A stretch of DNA of 64,000 bases, from assembly GCA_007449985.2 (NCBI GenBank), contig VIIQ02000649.1, forward strand, positions 682,001 to 746,000, in the 5' to 3' direction. Below, piece by piece: positions 43,915 through 55,200 of the stretch. A program made the position numbers and the translations under genes. The notes below the pieces were generated by a model, which worked only from the letters and a program-made list of their open reading frames with translations, was not told the DNA's origin and searched no databases. Positions within the stretch are counted from its first letter, which is position 1, and each line of letters opens with the position of its first letter. This DNA is from Desmodesmus armatus. Lineage: Eukaryota > Chlorophyta > Chlorophyceae > Sphaeropleales > Scenedesmaceae.

Positions 43915-46215
43915 AGTTTCGCGGACTAAGGCAGAAGGGAAGGTGGAAGCATTCAGTCAGAGTGCCGCGCAGATCAGATGGCTGAGACGGCAAGGGCCGA
44001 AAGGGAAGGCGAATGTTTGATAAGAAAACAGAGGACTGTCAAACGCGATCACAAATCAACACCAGCCCATGATTTATTGCCAGCGGTACTGGGTTACGTC
44101 ATGGAAACTTCGAGTGCCCTTCCACCTTGAGAAGCATGCATTTCAGCCATGGGAACCACAGTGGCTTGCAATCCTCACAGGCTGCACACACAAGCGTATC
44201 TCAAACAGGCCCTGGAACAGCAAGACCCCGCTGACACCAAGTGCAGCCTCACCCAGCCTGGCTGCGCAGCCAACTGTCCCTCTGCAAAGTGTCCATGCAG
44301 CCGACGCTGCCCCCACCCACACGAGTGGTGCCAACACAACGAGCCTGAGAGCATGAGCCCTGCAGATCAACACAAACACAGCACCCCCCCCCCCCTCTGC
44401 AAGTTTGACGGGGGCATGTTGGGGGGAGCCTTGAAGAGTAACGTCAAGGCTCGATGACGACGCAAAGGTGTCCTAGGGTCCAGGGCATTGAGAGCTGGCT
44501 CCCAGTCTCTCACCCATTGCACACAATCGCAAGCTACGCGGCATCGCATGCTGCCCACCTGGGCACATGGCTGGCCAGCATGCGGGACATGCCCTGAGGG
44601 CCTCAGGAAGTACTGAACCTCAAAGACCCTCAGGGGTGAGAAGGGTGCCAGCATGGTGTTACAAATCACAGCTGCCTCCAACCATGGTAGTCGGGATGTT
44701 TGTTCTGAGGGCTGCTGACGAACTTTGCGCAAGCTGGCACCTGCTGGTGGCTTCACTGTCACAGCGCCGCACGAAACACACCACATGCGGGTAGCCTTGT
44801 CTGCCAAAGGCTTTGTGGTCACTGACTCCAGTGGATCATGATGATCCACCGTGGGCCACTGATGAACGGGGGAACTTGAGGCAGCCTCATCAGGGCTCAA
44901 TACCAGTGCCTCAGGCACAAGTTGTAACAAACACAGCTGACAGAGCCTGTCCAACGGTGGGACTGAGGCGTGTTGTACAGCAGCTCCGGTCTGAGAGCCT
45001 CTAGCAACGGGGTACAGTTTGGGTTTCAGTTTGCCACAGCAGCCAGCGGGAGTGAGGTTGGGTTCTGGGGCCTTCCTTTGCAAACGAAGTGGGCCCATCA
45101 GCTGACAGCTGTTCTTCGTAATTTGTTCCTTCTGACGCCTGCGTGTGTTGGCTTGATGTTGAGCCTGAGTCAGTCTGCAGTTGGCCCCCACAGGCCCCCG
45201 TGCAAGCTCTCACACACCCCACTAGCTAGTACAAGGGCTGTGGCCTCAAGATTGGCCTCAATGCGTGGTCTAGTGGAACTTGCTTGTGTGCGCTGACCCC
45301 AAGAGACCTTGTCGGCACCACCTACTGCAGTGCACAAAACCCTAGCGCATGCTGTGATGCGATCAGGCTGGGACTGCAGTAGGCTGAGCTTGCAGGCATG
45401 TAGAGACCCGCAACCCTGATGCAACATGCATATGGCACTGGTGGCCCAATGAGCGCAGTGCGGCCGGTTCTGGCTCCTGCTCTTGCTCCTGCCGGACTGC
45501 CGGACTGCTCCTGCTCCTGCGCACAACCGTTCAAGGCTATGTTGTTACTGCCCGCTGTCACTGAACCGTCACAGGGGTCACCACCGTCTGCCCGCCACTT
45601 AGTGGTTGGCCCCTGACTGTGTGGGTTGCGCAGCTACCGCACTGTCCTGACCAACTGTGCTGCAGTTCAGTTGTGACGTTCGCTGCTGATCACGCCCTGC
45701 ACGCACCAGCTGGTGATGCTGCTTGTGATGCTGGTGCTAAGCGAACATGCCGCCTTCTTGTCCTGCATGCTGAGCTCACGCTGTGCTGGGGGGGGGGGGG
45801 GGGCACCAGCGCTCACGCCAGGCAGAGTACACCCTGGTAGTCACGTCGCATGTTGGGTTTTTGGCGACTGTAGGATAACAGGCACACAGGGGTGTATGCT
45901 TCCCCTTGCCCTGTTCCAATTTGCTTGGTTGTTGGGGCACTGCTAGGTCACCAGCATGTACCCTGTCACACAGGAGAAGGTATGCGACAAGGTCCGTGGT
46001 TGAAGGTCCGTGTTGAATTGATGGCAATTGTTGATCAGTCTTTCAAACTGTCGAGCTGTATCGAACCCATGTTGAAGGTCTGTCGATCCTGAAGGACATC
46101 GGGGGATACATCGCTGGTGCTCTGCTATTAGCTTGTTTTTTGCAGTCAGTTTCGTATGATGCTTTTGATGTAGTTTATTGTCCTGCTACGGGCAGCCAGT
46201 AGTGCTGTGACTCAG
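43915..46215. other. Divergent intergenic region (shared promoter side)
   Basis: It separates the start codons of the F-box gene (-) and the SAC9-like gene (+), so both promoters must lie here. A minus-strand open frame of ~270 codons (44367-45191) shows no recognisable domain. A G run of 18 sits at 45786-45803. No core promoter motif is convincing by eye. Confidence 0.55.
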
Positions 46216-49200
46216 ATGAACGTTTTGCCAGAGACAGCAGGCCAGCAGGGCAGACCTGCTGGGGGGGAGGGCACGGTCCTGCTGCTGTACAGTGAGCTGA
46301 AGAGGAAGCACTACATCATCGTGAGGCCTACGTTTAGGTGAGGACCTCTCTCAGTCCCCTCAGCATTGCACAAGTCGTGTCACCAGGGTTGTTCAGTCAC
46401 GCGTAGATCGGCTGTTGTTCCCACCCAAGCCTGCTGTTGCTGTTGCAGCTCCCGAGCACAGCTGATACGTATACACCCCGAGTCTGGAGAGCTCAAATGG
46501 GATCAGGCAGTTGGCAGGGACACGTTTGAGAACGAGGTGCGTTGGCAGCAGAGCAGGCCAGCTAAGCTCGCTGGCTTGCGAAGCTGCTGCATGATCCAAC
46601 TGGCACTAGCACAGATCAGCTGTCTGTATGTACAGCCATGCCAGGAAGTAGTTGGCTTGCAGGGCTGTTTGCAACAGCAGCCATCAACACAGGTCAGAGA
46701 ACTTTGCAGCAGTGGCCGTCTCAGCTGTCTTCGTCCACTTAAATTGCGTGCTATGCCTGCAGTCAACCTGCCACACTACTTGCATCATGGATCACTGACA
46801 TGCAGCTGCTGCCTGCATGCGGTTGCTGCCTGTGCTCCAGTCTGCTGCTCTGAAGTTCTTGCAGGATCAAACCAGGACAGAGGTGCGGGCTCCGGTCTGG
46901 CAGCAAGCAGCACTGCGAGTAGAGCGGGAGGCTGCAACTGCAGCACACCAGTGCCGCAGCGGAATCACCATGTGTTTAAGGGCATTGGCAGCATCTCAAA
47001 GCAACAGCTGTCAGCCCTTTCCGTTTGCCAGTGGTCCTGTCCGGCATGTTCCCGGCAGACGGGCCGCAGCCAGGTGGCAGCACAACCAGCAGTGACAGAC
47101 AGCACAGCAGCCATATACCACATGACCAGGCACACAAAGCACGCAATTAGCAGCTGCATGTGTCTCCCATGTGCACAATATAATTCCGCAGCACAACAAG
47201 CAGAGCCTCACAGGGCATGCCTGCATGCTGTCCTGTCCTGCGTCCATGCAGGTGCTGGGCCATGGCAAGGCTGTGCTGGGGTACACCGTGCTGGGTCCTG
47301 TGGCGCTGCTGCTGGTGGCGGAGGCAGTGCGCGTGTCAGGGGTGCTGCCTGGCGGGCACCAGATCAAGACAGTCACACAGAGCAAGTGGCACAGGATCAA
47401 CCTGCAGGTGTGAGGGTATAAACAAAGCGATCGCGTGTGCAGCCTTGTGTTGCATTCAGCACCAGGGGCCTTGTGTGGCGCCTGTAAGGGCAGTCAGGGG
47501 TGGCTCACTTTAGTAGCAGGTAACAGCTGCAGTGGTAGCAGTGTCGGTGTCATAGAGAGGGGTTGTGTGCAGCGCACGGCTGAGCTTGTGCGGGGGTGAT
47601 GTTATGTGCATCTGTCTCACTGGTCTCAGCTTTCAGCTCTCTGATAGTTCCGCTCTCAGGACAGCATGCTACCAGCAGCTGGGTGCCAAGCACTTCCGCG
47701 CCACGGCACTGGTTATGCAGGTGCTGCATGTGCAAGTTGCATGCTGCCCTTGCTCGCCAGGGTGTGCCTGCTTGCTGGCCTTGAAACGACCCCTACCTGC
47801 TTGTCTCGTGCTGCTGTACTGCCGTGCTGCTTGTGCTGCTGGTGCTGTGCTTGTCCTGTGCTGATGTTGTACGGTGTTGCTTGTGCTGCTGGTGCTGTGC
47901 TGCAGCAACCTGAGCTGGACCCCATCACTCAGGCAGCCACCAAGGCAGAGCTGGACAGAGGCATCGACAAAACCATCAGCTTCCCTGTCGACGGTGAGCA
48001 GCAGCAGCCACCCGAGCAACAGCAGGAGCAGCTGCAGCATGCATGACAGCCGAGGGATGTGCGGCTGTTGCAAATGTCAGGGCGCGCATGTGCCTCTACA
48101 AGGGACCCTTGCTGCAGTAGCGGTACAACTTGGTCAAAGCCGGCACGGCGCACAGCTGCATCTGCTTGCTGTTGCCGTTGTTTCAAAGTTTGTGGTGCGG
48201 GTGCGCAGTATTACTGTGAGTCCTGGGTGTGTCGCCGCTGCTTCTTGCTTACCTGTGCGGTGTAACAGTGCTGCCGTGCCGCCGCCGCCGCGGCTGCTGC
48301 TACTGCTGCTGCTGCTGCTGTATATGTTTCCAGGTGCGCACTACTACTGTGAGTCGCTTGACATCACGCGGCCCTTCCCCAGCCAGCAGCCAGTGAGCGA
48401 CCCCAGCTGGGCCTTCGTCTGGAACAGGGCGCTCAGCAGCCCCTTCAGGAGGGTGGGGCTGGAGGGGCCGAATGTGGTGTGCCCGGCGCTGTTGCAGGTG
48501 GGTGGGCAATGCGCTGATGCAGCTGGTGTTGTCCGCAGCAGTGACGGGCGGCTAGTCAAGTGTCATAGTGTCTTACATGCGGCTGACGTACTCATCGGCG
48601 GCAGATGCCCTCCTACTGTGACAGTAAGAAGGGCACGCAGCATGGGAAGCGGACAGCAGGTGCAGACACGGTGGGGCGTGTATGCCAGTCAATGTACGCT
48701 GTCCTGTGCTATGCTGTCCTGTCCGGCACTGTGCTCTGCTGCGGTGTGTTGCACACGTGCATTGCTCACGAGGAGTGTGCTCCGTGCTGTGCTGTGCTGT
48801 GCAGGGTATGGCTGAGTCGCGTGAGCTGGAGGACTTCGATGGCTGCAGGTTCAGCTACTGCCTCATCAGCAGGTGTGACACACAGACAAGTCAGCAGCCA
48901 TCCATGTCAGGCTTGACTGTCATCATCAGCCTTGAGGCTCATCCGAGTGCCACATGTGCAATTTATGTACTGCTGCTCTGTGCATCACGTGGAAACAGCC
49001 AGCGAATGCGGACCCTGGGGCGCCGACATGCCAACTGTCCTTGCCCTATCATGTGTGTGCTGTCGTTGCTGCAGGCGTTGCCGGTTGCACGTGGGCCCCC
49101 GCTACAAGGCTCGTGGCCTCAACGACAATGCCGACCCAGGCAATGAGATTGAGTGTGACCAGCTGGTGTGGAAGCACAGCAGCAGCCCTGACAAGCCACT

Positions 49201-52200
49201 GGCCTGGAGCAGGTGGGGGGTCTGTGGGGAGGAGCCCGGAGGGGGGGGATTTGGTGCGATGCAGGTGCTTGTGTGGGCAATGCAGTGTGTGGAGGAGAAT
49301 GTGGCAAACGACTCTTGCCAGCCATGCACGACAGCACAGCCAGCTGCACACAGCCAGACAAAGCCTATAGGTTCCGTTTCAGCAGGTGTGTATCTGTGTT
49401 TCGACGCCGTCCCGGTTTCTGGTGTGCAGGTACACATGGCGGCGTGGCAGCGTGCCGCTGTGGTGGAGCGTGACCATCCGCAACGGGGGCATGGGCGAGG
49501 CGGAGATCAAGATCCACACCACCAACACCTTCAGAGGCAGCAGGAGGTACGGCAGAGTCCAAGTGTTTTCTTCTTAGGGGCACCCTCATGAGCCCTTGGC
49601 TCGCTGGCTAGTGCTGAGGTCTGGGACCCCCCCCCCCCACCACACACACACAATGACTGTACTGCACTGTTTTCTTGCGTCAGTTCTTGACTTGGTGCAC
49701 ATTTGGCCTGATGCTCGTGGACACAAAGCAACCTGTTGCCCATCATGGAGCTACATATTGGAGGAAGCACACATCATGCTAGCATGATGCTAGCATACTT
49801 TATCTTGTTGTGGCTGATGAGAAGCGTCTTGTGATTTGTTCGTCAATGTAGGTACGTGCGGCGCCTGCAGCGCCGGTATGCGCCGAGCGCCGCCCTGGAG
49901 CCCCCACCGGACGACGGCTCAGCAGTCGAGGCGCCGCTCGCTGTCAGTGACGCGGAGAGGAAGGAGGCGTCACTGCAGGTATGTGCGACAGCGCTGTGGT
50001 TGGGCGTGGACACAGTGTGGGCGCAGTTTGGTTTTGGGGTTGTGGGTGCAGGTTTTGGAGGGGTGCGTGGAGTGGTTGGGTTGGTTCAGGGTCAGTGACG
50101 GTGTTGCTATGCACCCAGGCGTGCCCTGGAACTGTGCAGTGGTACACGTTGTCACCTCCCGCCACAAAAATGTTGTGTGCATGCAATGTGCCTTGTATTG
50201 TGCTGCAACTTTTGCCCTAGGTGCCTGTGGTGTTCTTCAGCCTGCTGCGCAAGGGCACGCCAGACAGGGACCGCTCAGAGGCTAAGCTGGCTGAGGCCTT
50301 TGACTATGTGAGTGGCTGAGGCAGCACCCCCATGTGTAGACACAGGAAGTGCATACAGCCAATGCAACAATGTGTGTGTGTGGGGGGGGGGGGGAGGTGC
50401 AGGGCACTATGTGTACTGAAAGCTGTCGTCCAATGCAGGCACCGCCCTGGGGTGTGCGCCAGGTTGGCTTACTGGCTTGCGTCAGGGATGGGACCCTGTC
50501 CCCTACACCCTTTCCTGTATTGTGCTGTACTGTATTTGCTGTGCTGATCGTGAAGCCAGACTAGGCTGGGGGAGTTGCATAGGGCTGTAGTGCAAGTCAG
50601 CCTGTATTTCTATACATTCTGACTTTTCTGCCCTTGCCACTCATGTGGTGACTTCCTGAACTCTGCGCTGACTAGCACTGTGCTGTGCCGCCCTCACTTT
50701 AAACACGTGCAGCTGGCGGGTCAGTTGCGCAGCCTGCACAAGCTGCCTGTGGGCTATGTTGCGCTGGACTGGCACCAGATGGACAAGGAGCTGGGCAGTG
50801 AGGCACTGGTGGAGGCCTTCTGGACGCAACTCAGCGCACTGCTGCCACCACAGGTGGGGTGGTGTGTGTTTGGCCTAGAGGACACATTTGTGTGTGTGCG
50901 TTGAGGGGGAGCATGGAAGCGAGGGGGCGGATGTGGAGGAGGCCTTCTGGACGCAACTCATTGCACTGCTGCCGCCACAGTCAGGGTGGCATGGTGTGCG
51001 TGTGTGTGTTGGGCATAGAGGATACATGTGTAGCTAGCACGTGTGTGGGGGGCAGAGGATGGGTGTGTGGGTGTGGTGGAGGCCTTCTGGACGCAACTCA
51101 GCGCACTGCTGCCGCCACAGGTGGGGTGGGGTGGGGTGCGCGTGTGTAGACACAGGGAGTGCATCCAGCCAATGCATGAACCATCCAAGGATGTGACATT
51201 CCGAAGTCGCGTAGAAGTGCGTGGGAGCGCACAGAAATCACACATTCAGTCAAAAGTGAAAAAAGAAAATCTTTCACCTGATCAGCTTGCCTCCAGTCTC
51301 TCCAGCACCCACCAGGATTCGGCTGGATGATTTGCTGCGTGACTGCCTGGCTGTGCCTGTGTGTTAGGCATAGAGGATACATGTGTAGCTAGCATGTGTG
51401 TGTGGGGGGGGGGGCAGGGGATGGGTGTGTGGGTGTGGAGGAGGCCTTCTGGACGCAACTCAGCACACTGCTGCCGCCACCGGTGGGGTGGGGTTGTTTT
51501 GGAAGTTTTGAGGGCGGGGGCGAGGGACGTGCAGGAGCAGCGAGGGTGGGGGGAGGGGGGCAGGGCACTAGTGGGACCGCACGTGCATGCTCCCAAGGTC
51601 GGTATGGGTGTCCGTCACAGAAGAGGCTGACGGTTTGGAAGAGATGGGGAGGCTGCTGTCGCAGAGTGGCTGCTGTGCACAACTCTGTGGAGCCGCCTGC
51701 AGCACCGGCAGCTCGATTTGGCCCCAAGAACTGATGGCAGTGTTCACACCCCACCCCAGATGCCCTGAGTGTATCTGACCACAGCGCGTCACTCTTAGCA
51801 CAATGTTGGCCTTGATGATTTGAGTACCTTAACTGCCCTGAACGTATTTGATTGCAGGGCTTTGCTCTGGGCACGATGTACAAAGTGGGGCCCGACCACG
51901 CAGACACTGACACAGGCCATGAGTTGGGGACGACAGGTGCGTCGCCGGCATACAACCGCACGCTCCAGGCGTGCTAGCTTCGAGTACCTAGCTTTGTCAC
52001 AAAAGCGCTGGGCGGTGAACAGATTGAATATTATCTGTTTCAGCATGAAGGCGGGGTAGGATGGCAGCAGAGCAGTTGATAGCAGGACAACCCCATGTTA
52101 TGGCTTTCTCTGACATGGCACAACCTGTGGGTGCCAGAGCAAGCTTATCTTGCGGGTGAGCTGCCCTATGCACTCTCATTACTGGCACCAACAGGCCAGG

Positions 52201-55200
52201 CCTTTTTGTTTGTCTGTCTCACGCTGCTCTTGGGGCTGCAGGGTCCTCCGGAGGTGCAGCCGCCACCGTCGCCAGCAGCAGCAGCAGCAGTCCCCAGCAG
52301 GGCTACAGTGATGCAGGCCAAGGGTGGCGTGTGCGCTGGTTCAAGCAGCAGAAAGGTGTCACCCGCTACAACTGTGCGGACTCGCTGGACCGCACCAATG
52401 TGGGCAGCTTCTTTGGTGCCGTGCAGGTGGGCGGAGCTGTGGGGCTGTGTAAGGCTGCTGACAGCTGATTGCACAGGGGGCAGTTTGGTAGTGCGATAGG
52501 TGGCTGTGTATCATATGTCAAATATGTCAAGGAGCATTGGGATGTCTGACTGCTTGAGGCTTGGAAGGGCCCTACAAGGGCACCATGTGTTTGTATCACT
52601 AGCATACAGTGACGCAGCCCCAACAGCCGCAACATCACCGGTGTGAAGGGAGCATACTGTACTGTGAGGGTGGGTCAGGCTTTGCTGGGCCAGGCAGCGG
52701 CGCTGCTGGCAGCTGATGGCATGCGAGGGGCGCACGGGGGCAGCCTGATCAATCTGCGTCAGTGCTGCACACAGCCTCAGCAGTCATGGGGAGCTTGACA
52801 TAACCTTCGCAGGGGTAACCCGACACAAAGGTAGCCATAGTAACAGGTGCAAGACGGTGCAAGAAGGTAAGAAGGTTGTTGCTTGCTGTGCTCGCTGTCT
52901 GTTTGCAGGTGTTTGTGGAGCAGTGCACAGAGCTGGACATAGCCATAGTCACAGGTGCAAGCCATGTCAAGGATGATGCTTGCTGTGTAAAGACACCGGG
53001 CTTCAGTCAAGCCGATGCAATGCTGCTGTGTGTGTGCAGGTGTTTGTGGAGCAGTGCAGGGAGCTGGACATAGCCATAGCGGCCTCCAGCGCGGGAGCAG
53101 CCAGCATGGCGCGGCAGGCCCTGCTGCGGCGGCAGGCGGCAGCAGCGGCGAGCGCGTCCGCAGCTGGCGAGGACGGCAGCAGCAGCAGCGGCGCTACGGC
53201 TCGGCCGCCGCTGGGGGCGTCCGCTGGCAGCCTGGCATCTTCCCAGGTGAACTGGCGGCCTTGTTGTCTTACTATGTGTTGTTAAGCGTGTGACAGCAGC
53301 AGATGTCAAATGGTTGTACAGAAGGGTTGGCCCCTGCTGACTGCGATGTACAAAGCATCTGGGAATCCATGGGGGCATTTTGATATGCACCATGTTTTCT
53401 GCTGTCTGCAGGACAAGCGGCCTGCCACTGCGGGCAGCAGCGGCTTCCTCAGCAGCTTTTGAGTTCTGTTGTCCGGACCCTATTGACATACACTATGTTT
53501 TTCTGCTGCTTCGTATTGCTTGCAATCCTACTTGCCTGCAGGACAAGCGGCCCGCCACTGCAGGCAGCAGCGGCGTCCCCAGCAGCTTCTGAGTTCTAGT
53601 TCTGTACGTAGAATTTGGGCCCTGTTGATCTGTACCAATATTACTGCTGCCTGCAGGACAAGCGGCCCGGCACTGCAGGCAGCAGCGGCTTCCTCAGCAG
53701 CCTCGGCAAGGGCCTGATGGGCGGGGTCAAGGACATGCGCCTGGCCAGCCCCAAGTCCTCCTCCCCCCCGGACCTCAACACCGAGCTCCGTAGCAGCAGC
53801 TCACCCAACATCGCCCTCATGGCCCGGGAGTCGCTGTCCCTATCGCAGGGGCCGCAGCAGCAGCAGCAGGGGTTAGTCAGCCGGCAGGGGTTGGTCAACC
53901 AGTCGCCGCAGCACCAGCGCAACAGCCCGCGGCAGCAGCTGCAAGAGGCGGTTCCGCTGCCGGCCGGGTGGGAGGAGAAGTTCGACGCGGTTAACAAGCG
54001 GGTGTTCTACGTGGACCACAACACGAAGACCACCACCTGGACGCGGCCTGCTTCTGCCGCCGCTGCTGTTGCCGGGACTGAAGCTGCTCCTAGCAGCTCG
54101 ACACAGAGTCTGGGGCTGGGGGAGTCTGGTGCCCAGCAGGCGCTGGATGGCGGCAGCAGCAGCAGCGCGGGCGGCTTGGCGCGCAAGTCGCGGCCGGGAA
54201 GCAGCAAGGCAGTCGGCGAGGAGGGGGGCAGCGATAGCGACTCAGGTGAGGTGCTGCTGCAGGGTCGGGTAGTTCTTTTTTGAAATCAGTTTTTTGGTTT
54301 ACAGGGGGGCCTGGTGTCAGTGGTAGTTGGGCTGTGGGTGCGTGGGTGGGGTGTGTGCAAGCAGCAGCACAGGCGGCAACACAGACAGCAGCCACAAGCA
54401 GCAACGCCTGGACCTCTGCATGTGCACCTCTGCAAGGGTTCCAACACGCCGGAGCTCCGAGAGGATGGTCAGATAAGACGGCGGCAACATCACTGAATGT
54501 GCTGAGGGCAGGGCTTCACGGTGACCGGCTTCGTGGCTGTGCTGCGTAGCCGTTTCTTGCACTGCTTGCGCTGGGGCCTTAGACTGTGCCCAGTACGAGC
54601 CGGTTACTGTGTATACCACAGGACTGCGCCTGATCGCTGGGTGTGTGGGTCAACCGGTGGGAGCCTCCCCCCCCCCCCCCCCCTGAAAACTCCCCAAACA
54701 AACCCCGCCCACCTTGTGCTTGCTGCTCACTGCTGCCCTTGCGTGTGTGTTGTGTTTGCCTGCAGACAAAGCCATGTATGAGCCGCTGACGCCCTGGTGT
54801 ATGTTCAACGCGCACTTGGCCAAGGTGTGTGCTGCTGTGCTTTGGGACGTGTACTGCTGTGCTTGGGACAGTCGTTTGGGTCTGTGTGCTTGTACCCGTC
54901 TTGCTGCCAATGAAATCACAGCTGGCATCGGGGATTCTGCCGCTCAGCTGCGGGGTTCTGTTCAGCTCCTGTGCTCGTGGCCACCACCCTGCAGTGCTCC
55001 CATGTCTGGGGAGCTTGTTTGGGGAGCTCCCTTCGCAAAATGAAACAGAGGAAGGAAACATCCCCCTCTCCCAACGCCTCCTCAGCATCCGCTGCCAAAT
55101 TCCCTGCCCACTGACGCGGCAAACCCCCTGTGTCCTTCTCAGCTCCCTGCTCTCCACCATCACAGTTGTATTTCGGGCTTGCTCTTCACATGTGATGAGC

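Noticed and set aside
44367..45191. Minus-strand open frame of about 270 codons
   Set aside because: No recognisable motif, composition like the surrounding noncoding DNA, no splice-consistent partners, and it lies in the shared promoter region.
52909..52955. Treating the close SAC9 exon 14 copy as a constitutive exon
   Set aside because: Including both copies would duplicate VFVEQC and needs a weak GTGCAA donor that shifts the phase; kept as an echo, with alternative use possible.
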